This document shows, in pieces, positions 17,866-26,776 of a stretch of 64,000 nt of DNA. The DNA lies in NCBI GenBank assembly GCA_964342355.1, contig CAYFFG010000007.1:77811-141810 (forward strand), written 5' to 3'. A program made the translations under genes and the position numbers. A model generated the notes under the pieces. It saw only the letters and a list, made by a program, of their open reading frames with translations. It was not told the origin of the DNA and did no database searches. The first letter of the stretch is position 1. Each line of letters begins with the position of its first letter. Source of the DNA: Hirschia sp964342355 (lineage in GTDB: Bacteria; Pseudomonadota; Alphaproteobacteria; Caulobacterales; Hyphomonadaceae).

Positions 17866-18351
17866 ATGCGTATCGGACTCTATCCGGGGACATTCGATCC
17901 GATTACCAATGGCCATTTGGACATTATCGGACGTGCGGTCAAACTCGTCGATAAGCTGATCATTGGCGTGGCTATCAATGAATCCAAAGGTCCTTTGTTT
18001 CCTTTGGAAGAACGCGTTGAGATGGTGCTGAAGGAAACCGCGCAATTTGCAGATGGCGTGGAAATCGAGGCGCGGCCTTTTGATAATCTACTGATGCATT
18101 TTGCAGAAGAATGTGGCGCCCAGACGATTATTCGCGGATTGCGAGCTGTTTCAGACTTTGAATATGAATTCCAGATGGTCGCAATGAACCAAAAGCTCAA
18201 TGATCACGTTGAGACTGTTTTCTTGATGGCGGACCCACAGCATCAGGCGGTTTCGTCGCGACTGGTAAAAGAGATTGCAAGATTGGGCGGAAAAGCCGAA
18301 CTATTCGTCCCAGCCGGGGTCGCAAAAAGGCTACAATCGGCATTCAAGTAA
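17866..18351 (+). CDS. coaD: Phosphopantetheine adenylyltransferase
   Basis: CoaD adds AMP to 4'-phosphopantetheine, the next-to-last step of coenzyme A synthesis. The 161-residue protein begins MRIGLYPGTFDPITNGHLDI, which contains the nucleotidyltransferase (H/T)xGH signature (TNGH). The second ATP-binding block reads VSSRLVKEIA (near 127) and the substrate loop TIIRGLRAVSDFEYE (near 87). Length and motifs are normal. It lies between gyrA and the cyclophilin gene, with spacing that allows a short operon with the latter. Confidence 0.96.
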   Translation: MRIGLYPGTFDPITNGHLDIIGRAVKLVDKLIIGVAINESKGPLFPLEERVEMVLKETAQFADGVEIEARPFDNLLMHFAEECGAQTIIRGLRAVSDFEYEFQMVAMNQKLNDHVETVFLMADPQHQAVSSRLVKEIARLGGKAELFVPAGVAKRLQSAFK

Positions 18352-18382
18352 AGCGTACCCATAAGTAACCAGGACCTGTAAC

Positions 18383-19270
18383 GTGTTAAAACAGATCGCC
18401 CTTTCACTTGCTGCGTTGGCAGCCGTATCTGCAACATCAGTTGCCGCTGCTCAGGAAGAATACACTGTTCAGCAAGCGATGTCTGACCCGGAAAACTGGA
18501 GAAAGATTGATCCGGAAGACCTAGTCGTCATGAGTACGACAAAAGGTGATATCTATATCGAAATCGCGCCTGGATTCGCGCCGCGTCATGCGGAACAGAT
18601 CCGTCGCATTGTGCGGTCGGGACTTTATTCCGGCACACAGTTTCATCGCGTTATCCGCGGTTTCATGGCGCAGGGCGGTGACATCGCTAAAGTGCTTGGA
18701 CGTGAGCCGAACTTTGAAAAGCTGCCAGGCGAATTTACATTCCGTCGCAATGTTAAAACTGCTGCGCTGACGCCGCTAGATCCGGAAAAATCTGGAGCGG
18801 CTGAATATAGTGGTTACTTTAAGGGGTTTCCTGTTGTGACCAAACAGGACGCACAAGCTGACTTTACCATTGACGGGCGCGTGGAGAGTTACATGCCGCA
18901 CTGCCCTGGCGTCGTGTCTATGGCGCGGACGAACGATCCGAACTCTGCGGTTGATCAGTTCTTTTTGATGCGCGAAACATCAGACTTTCTGGACAAAAGC
19001 TACACGTCTTGGGGACGTATGGTAAAGGGACTGGAGGTCGCACGGTCTTTGAACGTAGGTGAGCCGCCCCCGCGTCCTGATATTCTTGTATCTGCGACTA
19101 TGGGAGCTGACTATGCGTCTCGTGAACGCCCGGAGATCTGGGTCATGCGCACTGATGGTCCTGCTTTTGCGCAGATATTAAAGTTGGCTGGTGAGGTTGA
19201 TGAGATTTGCGATGCGCCGATCCCACCAGCGGTGATTAAAAACCAGAAGCATAAACCTTGGGATACGTAA
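18383..19270 (+). CDS. Periplasmic cyclophilin-type peptidyl-prolyl isomerase
   Basis: This is a cyclophilin that speeds proline isomerisation during folding of exported proteins. It begins at GTG 18383 with a signal peptide (residues 1-23, ending ATSVAAA before QEEY). The fold motifs FHRVIRGFMAQGGDI (near 89) and MARTNDPNSAVDQFFLM (near 180) are present. Between them lies an insertion of about 50 residues relative to minimal cyclophilins. There is a C-terminal extension of about 40 residues with a Cys. At 295 residues it is much longer than the next gene's product. The two cyclophilins are 44 bases apart, one exported and one cytosolic. Confidence 0.92.
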   Translation: MLKQIALSLAALAAVSATSVAAAQEEYTVQQAMSDPENWRKIDPEDLVVMSTTKGDIYIEIAPGFAPRHAEQIRRIVRSGLYSGTQFHRVIRGFMAQGGDIAKVLGREPNFEKLPGEFTFRRNVKTAALTPLDPEKSGAAEYSGYFKGFPVVTKQDAQADFTIDGRVESYMPHCPGVVSMARTNDPNSAVDQFFLMRETSDFLDKSYTSWGRMVKGLEVARSLNVGEPPPRPDILVSATMGADYASRERPEIWVMRTDGPAFAQILKLAGEVDEICDAPIPPAVIKNQKHKPWDT

Positions 19271-19314
19271 TTATATTGACGCGCGTATCCGCTAAATTTG
19301 GGAAGGAATAAAAG

Positions 19315-19776
19315 ATGAGCGATGCTGAGAACACGCTTGTCATGTCGCTGGACGCGGGTGACGTGAAAATCAAGTTACGGCCTGATCTTGCGCCGAAACA
19401 TGTTGAGCGTATCAAAGAGCTGGCGCGCGAAGGGTTTTACAACGGACTGACCTTTCACCGAGTGATTGATGGTTTTGTCGCTCAGGGCGGTTGTCCGGAC
19501 GGAACCGGCACGGGTGGAACCGGGACTAAAATCCCTGCTGAATTCAACGACGGTCGCCATGAACGCGGGGCATGCTCCATGGCGCGCACAAACGACCCAA
19601 ACTCTGCTGACTGTCAGTTCTTTATTTGTCTGGATGATGTGTCATACCTCGACAACCAGTATACTGTTTGGGGTGAAGTTGTGGATGGCATGGATCATGT
19701 CGATGCCTTGCCTAAGGGTGAGCCGCCTGCAGCGCCTGGCGTGATTAAGTCTGTGACAGTTGGCGCCGACGCGTAG
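19315..19776 (+). CDS. ppiB: Cytosolic cyclophilin-type peptidyl-prolyl isomerase
   Basis: This is a compact 153-residue cyclophilin with no signal peptide, so it acts in the cytoplasm. Family blocks are FHRVIDGFVAQGGCPDGTGT (near 49), MARTNDPNSADCQFFICL (near 88) and VWGEVVDGMDHVDAL near the end. GGAAGGAAT lies before the ATG. An intrinsic terminator follows at 19816. Transcription with the upstream exported cyclophilin is likely. Confidence 0.94.
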   Translation: MSDAENTLVMSLDAGDVKIKLRPDLAPKHVERIKELAREGFYNGLTFHRVIDGFVAQGGCPDGTGTGGTGTKIPAEFNDGRHERGACSMARTNDPNSADCQFFICLDDVSYLDNQYTVWGEVVDGMDHVDALPKGEPPAAPGVIKSVTVGADA

Positions 19777-19815
19777 CAGTTTTGGCTTCAGATACTTTAC
19801 GACATTAGACGGGCG

Positions 19816-19852
19816 GGCGCGGTTTTTGTTATTGGACCGCGCCTGTTTTTTT
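19816..19852 (+). terminator. Intrinsic terminator after ppiB
   Basis: GGCGCGGT (19816-19823) pairs with ACCGCGCC (19836-19843) around a 12-base loop, followed by TG and seven T. The T-run overlaps the stop codon of the convergent lipoprotein gene. Confidence 0.88.
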
Positions 19853-20489
19853 ATTCGTCCCCAAAAACACGTGGTTGGGTGAGTGGAGCATTGGTCATTT
19901 CATCTGGTGTAACGCCGCGATACTCAATTTCTGGATCTTCTAGCCACAACATCGGCGCAGGTGCGGCTGGGGGAAGGCAACCAAGCGCGTTGCCATATCC
20001 TTTAAGGTAAGCACGACGGCGCAGTCCGCGTTGGTAGGCATTTTGAATGCGCTTATCATGCGCTGTAGCGCCAGTTGCGCGTCTGACAAGGCTGCGAAAA
20101 GGAATGACATCTGTTGTCACGCCGCGGATGGTGTCCAGCGTATAATCTGCTGCGCTTTCGCCAGCTTGGTGCGAAAGGCCCGGCCCTTCGTCATGATCCG
20201 GAATACTATCAACATCCGGGCCCAGGATGTCATCTAATTCAAGTACGCGCTGAGCGATGATGTCACAATCAGCGATGATCGGATCATAAGGGGTCTTAAT
20301 GTTTTTTAGAATGTGAGGAATCGAGTCGCGTTTGAGGTTTAAATCATTGAGAGGCTGAAGGGCAGCGTCCCCCAATCCGTCACGCGTTTGGCTGACGGCC
20401 ACATCCACACCGCTGGTATTGGATTTTGTCGAGGCACACCCTACACAAGAAACGAGCGCGATGGCGGACAAAAATATACGCTTTATCAA
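19851..20489 (-). CDS. Predicted lipoprotein of unknown function
   Basis: I do not recognise the family. The 212-residue protein has a short signal segment and a lipobox Cys at position 18 (SCVGCAST), so it is probably lipid-anchored. The mature part has paired Cys at about 75 and 173 and a basic stretch, NAYQRGLRRRAYLKGYGNAL (near 150). The end is Pro-rich. It is followed by the tail-to-tail terminator of ppiB and has 147 bases between its start and tRNA-Lys. No partner genes suggest a function. Confidence 0.75.
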   Translation of the reverse strand: MIKRIFLSAIALVSCVGCASTKSNTSGVDVAVSQTRDGLGDAALQPLNDLNLKRDSIPHILKNIKTPYDPIIADCDIIAQRVLELDDILGPDVDSIPDHDEGPGLSHQAGESAADYTLDTIRGVTTDVIPFRSLVRRATGATAHDKRIQNAYQRGLRRRAYLKGYGNALGCLPPAAPAPMLWLEDPEIEYRGVTPDEMTNAPLTQPRVFGDE

Positions 20490-20636
20490 TCTACTATCCT
20501 TATAAAGCTAAGCCTGAAGCGGAAGTCTCACTACCATTCGACCGGGGTGTGACTAAAGCATGGAAAAAAATAGGCATAAAGCTCATTTCGTGTGTTGACC
20601 TCATGAGCCCGTCTATCTATGTTCCGCCGCTCTTGG

Positions 20637-20712
<76 letters not shown>

Positions 20713-20903
20713 AGCCATCTCACTTACAATACATTCGACAGGATTACGCGCGGCGCTGGTCAGCACTTATGCGATGCGTTCGTCAAAGTTACGATACGCC
20801 ACCGCCATATCTGCGTGCTTTCGCTTATCACGTATTTTGCTGAGGCTTACGTTGAGGGTTTGTGGTATGTGATCAAGCGCTCGTTCAGACTATGCTGTTT
20901 GAT

Positions 20904-21311
20904 CTAGCTGTCAGCGCCCGCTTTCATAACATCAGCAAGGGTTGTGTAAGTCATGACCCAGGCGGATTTGATTTCTGGTGTGAATGAGTCACCTAACCCT
21001 TGCTCTAGCGTGTAGATCAGGCATTCGCCAACTACATCATAGTGAGCCGGTTCCGCACCATAGGTCGCGTGACGTGCGCCCATGGCCTGAACGGCTGGTA
21101 CGATAGCTTCAAGATCGTCTAATCCGTTTACAGCGGTAGCTAATATGCCCATCAGTGCTTTCTTCTGGGCGGTCATGTCGTCTTTGAACAGTGGTCTGAC
21201 AGATGGCGCCACTTCAAACAAACGTCCGTAAAATATGTCCGCAGCTTGGTCGGCGATCGGGACGACTTTTGCCCAACTGCTTTTCACGAGGGTAATTTGT
21301 TCTGGAGTCAT
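20904..21311 (-). CDS. Single-domain globin (bacterial haemoglobin)
   Basis: This is a 135-residue haem protein of the flavohaemoglobin-type globin family, without the reductase domain. It begins MTPEQITLVKSSWAKVVPIA, typical of Vitreoscilla-like globins. The proximal haem His lies in ARHATYGAEPAHYDVVGECL (near 80), which lines up with the KH-x2-x-GI-x-PEHYPIVG block of flavohaemoglobins. The C-terminal helix carries the usual Trp/Tyr residues. It likely binds oxygen or nitric oxide. No reductase or NO-response gene is adjacent, and I saw no clear FNR/NnrR site in the 237 bases upstream. It lies downstream of tex on the same strand. Confidence 0.9.
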   Translation of the reverse strand: MTPEQITLVKSSWAKVVPIADQAADIFYGRLFEVAPSVRPLFKDDMTAQKKALMGILATAVNGLDDLEAIVPAVQAMGARHATYGAEPAHYDVVGECLIYTLEQGLGDSFTPEIKSAWVMTYTTLADVMKAGADS

Positions 21312-21548
21312 GATGGATGGTCCTTATTGCCGAATAGAATGGCAGATCGATTGAATAAATTGGATAGATGCAATCTACAGGAGCGAGCGCACACGACCGC
21401 CAAATAGCGGTGAACAAGGTTGAAACAGCGTCGTCCCAACTCAACCAGAATTGTGCGGTGTTAAGTTTCAGCGCTTTTGCGCATTTGGCAATAGGTAAGC
21501 GCTATTGGAATTTGCTCTTTATTTTATCTGCACAATACTGTGCAGCTT

Positions 21549-23741
21549 TTAGCTGGCATGTCGTGTTCGCTGCCCACCATTATTTTGAGATTTCATACTC
21601 AAACTGATGCGTTTGCGCGACGCGTCTACATCAAGCACGCGTACGGAGACAACTTGCCCCGTACGCACGACATCCTGAGGGTCTTTAACGAACGTATCGG
21701 CCATTTCGGAGATGTGGACGAGACCATCCTGGTGAACACCAATGTCAACAAAAGCGCCAAACGCGGTGACGTTTGTGATAACGCCTTCCAGGATCATGCC
21801 TGGCGCAAGGTCTCCAATCGCTTCAACACCATCTTTGAAGGCGGCCGTTTTAAAATCTGGACGGGGGTCCCGGCCAGGTTTTTCCAGTTCGGAGATAATA
21901 TCTGTCACGGTTGGCAGACCAAAGGTGTCACTGACATAGTCTTTTGGATTAAGCCGAGAGAGAAAGGCTCTGTCACCAATAATGCCGGCGATGTTACGGC
22001 TAGTCTTCCTGGCAATGTTTTCGACCACTTCATAGGCTTCTGGGTGGACTGCAGACCTATCAAGCGGGTTCTTGGCGCCTAGAATACGCAAGAAGCCCGC
22101 TGACTGTTCATAGGCTTTGGGGCCCATACGCGGAACTTTCTTTAATGCTGTGCGGGTTTTGAATGGACCGTTAGCATCACGATAGGCGACAATGTTTGCT
22201 GCCAGTGTGGCATTAAGGCCAGACACACGCGCGAGTAGCGCGGCGGAGGCGGTATTCACATCCACACCGACAGCGTTCACACAGTCTTCGACGGTCGCAT
22301 CCAGTGAGCGCGCCAATGCTGTTTGATCCACATCATGTTGATATTGACCAACGCCAATGGCTTTAGGTTCGATTTTGACCAGCTCTGCCAGCGGGTCTTG
22401 AAGGCGTCGTGCGATTGAGACGGCGCCGCGCAGCGAGACATCAAGGTCAGGAAACTCTTTAGCGGCTAACTCTGAAGCGGAATAAACCGATGCGCCAGCT
22501 TCAGACACGATAATGCGTGGCGGTGTTGGAGAGGTTTTTAATTCTCCGACTAGTTTGTCTGTTTCCCGGCTGGCCGTGCCATTGCCGATACAGATCAGGT
22601 CGACTTTGTGTTTTTTTACTAGGTCAGTCAGGGTGGACAATGCGCCGCGCCAATCATTGCGCGGTTCGTGTGGATAGATCGTGGTTGTGGCGAGTAGTTT
22701 GCCTGTCGCGTCGACAATTGCGACCTTACAGCCTGTGCGAATGCCAGGGTCGATCCCCATAACGATTTTGGGGCCGGCGGGCGCTGCAAGCAACAAGTCC
22801 TTAAGATTGCGGGAAAAGACTTTGATCGCATCCGTTTCTGCACGTTCGCGCAGACGGGAAAAGGAATCATTCGCGGTCGATTTTGAAAGTTTTGACTTCC
22901 AGGATTGAGCGACAGTGTCACTTAGCCAAGCGTCACCTTGCCGGCCCTTATTGGAAACGCCAACCTCTCGCATGATCATGCCAATTGCTGGGTGTGGGCG
23001 CGCTTTGTCGTGAGGTAGGTCCAGATTGATCTTGAGGACACCCTCTTTCTGGCCTCGAAGAAGCGCTAATGCGCGGTGCGATGGCATTTCGCTAATCGGC
23101 TCGTCAAAGTCGAAATAATCTTTAAACTTTGCGCCGTCGCTTTCTTTGCCTTTCACCAGGTTTGAAGAAAGACTGCCGCCGGACCAGACACGTTCTCTGA
23201 CTTTTGAAACAACAGCGGGTGTTTCTGCGATACGTTCCACGAGAATGTCACGCGCGCCTTCAAGTGCTGCGGTCAGATCTTGAACGCCTTTAGATGGATC
23301 AATGAAAGCCTGCGCCATCTGCTCAGGCGATTGTGCAGGATTTAACATCAGCTTGTCGGCTAGTGGTTCCAGACCGGCGTCTTTTGCGGTGGTCGCTTTG
23401 GTGCGGCGCTTTTGTTTGTAAGGCGCATATAGGTCTTCCAGCTCAACCTTGGTTTCAACGGCGAGGATTTGAGCTTCCAAAGGCTTGGTCAGTTTGTCTT
23501 GTTCCTTGATGGACTTTAGGACCGCGTCACGGCGCGTGTTGAGATCTCGCAGGTAGGTGAGGCGATCCGACAAGGTGCGCAGCTGTGTGTCATCCAGTCC
23601 GCCGGTTCGCTCTTTTCGATAGCGTGCGATAAAAGGGATTGTGGCGCCTTCGTCAATCAGTTCAATCGTAGCGGCGATCTGGCGCGGCTGCGCATTGATC
23701 TCGCTTGCAATGATAACTTCGATCGAGCGTGATTGGGTCAT
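21549..23741 (-). CDS. tex: Tex-family RNA-binding protein (YhgF)
   Basis: Tex is a cytoplasmic nucleic-acid-binding protein linked to transcription. The 730-residue protein begins with the Tex N-domain (IPFIARYRKERTGGLDDTQL near 35). A YqgF/RNase H-like domain contains MGIDPGIRTGCKVAIVD (near 335). Helix-hairpin-helix motifs follow (about 490-560), then a C-terminal S1 domain (LAPGMILEGVITNVTAFGAF near 640). It is slightly shorter than E. coli YhgF (773). The start ATG is well placed at MTQSRSIEVIIASE. A perfect 7-pair inverted repeat (21528-21545) begins three bases after its stop but lacks a T-run. Confidence 0.95.
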   Translation of the reverse strand: MTQSRSIEVIIASEINAQPRQIAATIELIDEGATIPFIARYRKERTGGLDDTQLRTLSDRLTYLRDLNTRRDAVLKSIKEQDKLTKPLEAQILAVETKVELEDLYAPYKQKRRTKATTAKDAGLEPLADKLMLNPAQSPEQMAQAFIDPSKGVQDLTAALEGARDILVERIAETPAVVSKVRERVWSGGSLSSNLVKGKESDGAKFKDYFDFDEPISEMPSHRALALLRGQKEGVLKINLDLPHDKARPHPAIGMIMREVGVSNKGRQGDAWLSDTVAQSWKSKLSKSTANDSFSRLRERAETDAIKVFSRNLKDLLLAAPAGPKIVMGIDPGIRTGCKVAIVDATGKLLATTTIYPHEPRNDWRGALSTLTDLVKKHKVDLICIGNGTASRETDKLVGELKTSPTPPRIIVSEAGASVYSASELAAKEFPDLDVSLRGAVSIARRLQDPLAELVKIEPKAIGVGQYQHDVDQTALARSLDATVEDCVNAVGVDVNTASAALLARVSGLNATLAANIVAYRDANGPFKTRTALKKVPRMGPKAYEQSAGFLRILGAKNPLDRSAVHPEAYEVVENIARKTSRNIAGIIGDRAFLSRLNPKDYVSDTFGLPTVTDIISELEKPGRDPRPDFKTAAFKDGVEAIGDLAPGMILEGVITNVTAFGAFVDIGVHQDGLVHISEMADTFVKDPQDVVRTGQVVSVRVLDVDASRKRISLSMKSQNNGGQRTRHAS

Positions 23742-23865
23742 GTTTGGCGCCTTTAACTTATGATCTTGAGCTTCAAGCCGTCGACGATTTGCGCCTGCAA
23801 TGGTTTACGAGACGTTCATCTTGAAAATGCTGGCGCATTAATTTTTAGCAGTCTTAAAAAAAGGG

Positions 23866-25359
23866 TCAGGAGGTTTTGTCGTCAGGCGATGTCGGACGGT
23901 CCAATTCCTTCCAGTGACGCCCATCGCGGGCGAGCAGGACGACTGATGAAGAGGGACCTTCGGTTCCAGCTGGATAGGTGTCTATAGGCCGATCATCTTC
24001 TGCCCAAGACGCCATAAGGGAATCGACCCATTCCCACGCTGTTTCCACTTCTTCACGTCGCATGAAAAGGGCCAGATTGTTGCGAACAACGTCCATCAAC
24101 AAGCGCTCGTAAGCGTCCGGGTAGCGCAACATGAAGCTTTCAGCCCAAGACAGGTTAAGCGGCAGGGATTTTATACGAAGACCACCGGGACCTGGTTCTT
24201 TGATCTGAAGGTATAAGTGCACGCCTTCATCCGGCTGTAGACGAACGACGAGCTTATTGGGTGAGGCGCGGTCTTGTCCGCCAAAAATGGAATGTGGAGC
24301 GGGCTTGAACCGAATGACGATCTCTGACTGGCGCGCCTGCATGCGCTTACCTGTGCGGATGTAGAAAGGCACGCCCTGCCATCGCCAGTTTTCGATTTCG
24401 GTTTTTATTGCGACAAAGGTTTCTGTGCGGCTTTCTTTGCGCTCAGCTGGCAGTTCGTCGCGATAACCTTTGACGATCTTGTGGTTGACGGAACCTTCCC
24501 GGTATTGCGCACGGACTGTGTTTTCCTTGGCTAGAGTCGGATCGAACTTTTTAAGTGCGCGAAGGACTTTGATTTTCTCTGTGCGCACATCATCAGCATC
24601 CAGAGAGTTTGGCGGTTCCATTGCTGTCAGGCACAGGAGCTGAAGTAAATGGTTCTGCACCATGTCGCGTACAGCGCCAGAGCGGTCATAATAATCAGCT
24701 CGGTCTTCTAGGCCGACAGATTCAGCAACTGTGATCTGCACATGGTCTACATTGTTGCGGTTCCACAAAGGCTCAAACAACATGTTTGCAAATCGCAGCA
24801 CCAACAGGTTCTGGACGGTCTCTTTGCCGAGATAGTGGTCAATTCGGAAAATTTGTTCTTCGCGAAAAACAGCGCCGACGCCATCGTTGATTTCCTGAGC
24901 TGTTTTCAGGTCGCGTCCGATAGGTTTTTCGAGTACGACGCGAGCGTTGTCGTGAACGAGTTTCTTTTCGCCTAACAGCTGACATATCGGCGTATAGAGC
25001 CGGGGCGCTGTGGCAAGATAGAATACGCGCGGGCGGTCGTCAGATGCGAGCGCTTTTTTGAGCTGTGGCCAGGCGGATTTAGCGTCGAGCGCATCTATCT
25101 GGACATACTTCAGAAGCTTGGCGAACTCTTCGAATTTTTCAGTGTCAATCGCGCCATCACAACACGCCTCACGCGCAAACGTGATAAACTCTTCCTGCGC
25201 CAGTTCGCTTCGCGCTGCCCCAACAATATTGCTCTTTTCGGGGATCTGACCGTCGATAAAGCGGTGATACAGCGCTGGGATCAGCTTGCGGCGCGACAGG
25301 TCGCCGGTACCGCCGAAGATGACGATGTCAAAAGCTTCGACAGGAATAAATTCAGCCAT
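23866..25359 (-). CDS. zwf: Glucose-6-phosphate 1-dehydrogenase
   Basis: This enzyme oxidises glucose-6-phosphate to 6-phosphogluconolactone with NADP, feeding the Entner-Doudoroff or pentose phosphate route. I choose ATG 25359 (MAEFIPVEAFDIVIFGGTGD), with GAGGAGCG upstream, giving 497 residues. The upstream frame to 25458 is not family-like. The nucleotide-binding motif is FGGTGDLSRRKL (near 15) and the active-site block is FRIDHYLGKETVQNLLVLRF (near 175). The usual partners pgl, edd and eda are not in the window, although glucokinase lies 21 kb away. Confidence 0.96.
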   Translation of the reverse strand: MAEFIPVEAFDIVIFGGTGDLSRRKLIPALYHRFIDGQIPEKSNIVGAARSELAQEEFITFAREACCDGAIDTEKFEEFAKLLKYVQIDALDAKSAWPQLKKALASDDRPRVFYLATAPRLYTPICQLLGEKKLVHDNARVVLEKPIGRDLKTAQEINDGVGAVFREEQIFRIDHYLGKETVQNLLVLRFANMLFEPLWNRNNVDHVQITVAESVGLEDRADYYDRSGAVRDMVQNHLLQLLCLTAMEPPNSLDADDVRTEKIKVLRALKKFDPTLAKENTVRAQYREGSVNHKIVKGYRDELPAERKESRTETFVAIKTEIENWRWQGVPFYIRTGKRMQARQSEIVIRFKPAPHSIFGGQDRASPNKLVVRLQPDEGVHLYLQIKEPGPGGLRIKSLPLNLSWAESFMLRYPDAYERLLMDVVRNNLALFMRREEVETAWEWVDSLMASWAEDDRPIDTYPAGTEGPSSSVVLLARDGRHWKELDRPTSPDDKTS

Positions 25360-25510
25360 CAGCTCGCGCTCCTCAAATTGGCAAGACGATGAGTCGAAAC
25401 TTCGTCCTTTCAATTTACCATAATGAGAAAATTCTGTTGGGAAACCGGTTTCTGACAAGAACGGTGGGATGCATATCTGAAATGATTATTTGGGATGCAA
25501 TGCAGATGGT

Positions 25511-26197
25511 TCAGGCACCTGTTAGACGCTGTTGAAACCACAAGATTGCCGGGTAAACAGAGAGCCATGTCCAGAAGAACCTATTGAGACCAAAAAGGCA
25601 TGCGTTCGCGAGATGAAATATTCCAGCGATCACCAGTCCAGCAATAAGTGAAGATTGAGTCGCCAGTGCGAAAGGAAAGGCGAGTTCAAACAGCATGACG
25701 GCCCAGGACATTGTCTTTAGGACATATGGGCGGTTGGCCCATTTGCGAAGGTCTTCGCTGACCGGATAGGCAGAGAATAGAAATACATCTTGCAGAGCCT
25801 GGCCGGAACGCCAATCCGGATTGATGATTTTAACCCAGCCAGAAATAAAGTAAGACAAGACCAACTGAACGCTAAGATATCCGAACGCGATTTCCTTCCA
25901 GTTTTGTTGAGGAAGAAAGTGCGCAAGGGTGACACACCAAAGGGCCAAGATACCCATCCGGTCGCTGCCGCCATTGTAAGGACCTTGATAGCGGTAGAGG
26001 TAAATGATTGAGAGTGTTGCGAGCGTAGCGAGTGCGGGCTCAACCAAAACACCGGCAATTACAAGACCGCAACAGATTGAGCGAACCAGGTGCGCTATCC
26101 ACAAGCTATCCCGTGATTTTAGGTGTTCCAGGCACTGTTGGAAAAATGTAAGACACAGCAATGTTTGCGTTAGCGTAAGTGCTAATTCAAAGGTCAA
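25511..26197 (-). CDS. HTTM-like membrane protein
   Basis: This 228-residue polytopic membrane protein has about six helices. It resembles the HTTM/vitamin K-dependent carboxylase-like membrane domain: YQGPYNGGSDRMGIL (near 70), SGWVKIINPDWRSGQAL (near 118) and a C-terminal FHLANACLFGLNRFFWTW. The family's substrate is generally not known for bacterial versions. The gene begins at TTG, overlapping the stop codon of the upstream small gene by four bases, so the two are cotranslated and likely work together. I give the TTG start moderate confidence because no ATG lies nearby in frame. Confidence 0.72.
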   Translation of the reverse strand: MTFELALTLTQTLLCLTFFQQCLEHLKSRDSLWIAHLVRSICCGLVIAGVLVEPALATLATLSIIYLYRYQGPYNGGSDRMGILALWCVTLAHFLPQQNWKEIAFGYLSVQLVLSYFISGWVKIINPDWRSGQALQDVFLFSAYPVSEDLRKWANRPYVLKTMSWAVMLFELAFPFALATQSSLIAGLVIAGIFHLANACLFGLNRFFWTWLSVYPAILWFQQRLTGA

Positions 26198-26634
26198 AGC
26201 TTTATCTCGCGGTACGGTGAAATATAAAGTACTTCTTGAGTTAGTTCGTTGCCGGTGCGTTGGATAAATACTAGTCGAAATTGTAGATGGCTGGTTTTGG
26301 GCGGTTGTGAGGGCCCAACTAGAACATCCTCCAAAATGCGCAGGAAAATCTCATTAATGCTATGTTCGGTTTCATCCTGAACAAGGCGCTCTGCGCAACT
26401 GGTTGCAAATAAAGTGTCGTTCCAGTGAGGATTCCAGAAGAGGCGCTTTATCATCTCAAAGGTACTGATCCGCTTTGGGCGCGGCCTAAATGGGCGCCAT
26501 TCTGAATCTAAAGGAAATTTTTCTGATAAGATCACATACTCTATCCGTGGCGATGGGGCGACGACATCGAAAAAATTCCAAGACGGTATGAGTGCTGGAA
26601 GCAGGAGTTTCAGCGAATTTAATGGGGCCTGCAT
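26194..26634 (-). CDS. Uncharacterised partner of the HTTM-like protein
   Basis: I recognise no named domain. The 146-residue protein starts at ATG 26634, with GGAGG four bases upstream; an adjacent GTG is also in frame. It has an N-terminal hydrophobic/Pro segment (LLLPALIPSWNFFDVVAPSP) and then a soluble, charged part with many Arg and aromatic residues. The FFDVVAPSPRIEY stretch is reminiscent of small proteins encoded beside HTTM genes. It overlaps that gene by four bases, so a shared function at the membrane is inferred. Confidence 0.65.
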   Translation of the reverse strand: MQAPLNSLKLLLPALIPSWNFFDVVAPSPRIEYVILSEKFPLDSEWRPFRPRPKRISTFEMIKRLFWNPHWNDTLFATSCAERLVQDETEHSINEIFLRILEDVLVGPSQPPKTSHLQFRLVFIQRTGNELTQEVLYISPYREIKL

Positions 26635-26776
26635 CACACCTCCGCATCATCACGAATCGATCCGTAGACTACATGAGAATTGGTTAACTCCACTTATTTA
26701 GCCTGTTACGAGGCTACGCATTCAATGATACACTCCCAAGTAGAAACGTCATCGTAAAAATGGCTTGGGGGGACAT

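Noticed and set aside
20713..20903. Attachment site or integrated element next to tRNA-Lys
   Set aside because: There is no integrase and no repeat of the tRNA 3' end downstream. The 190 bases hold nothing recognisable.
21528..21545. CTGCACA-ATAC-TGTGCAG as the tex terminator
   Set aside because: It is a perfect 7-pair repeat three bases after the tex stop, but on the tex strand it is followed by A-rich sequence, not a T-run.
26687..26704. CtrA-like TTAA-N7-TATT before the EEP-fold gene
   Set aside because: The second half-site does not match TTAA, and a single near match in AT-rich DNA is expected by chance.
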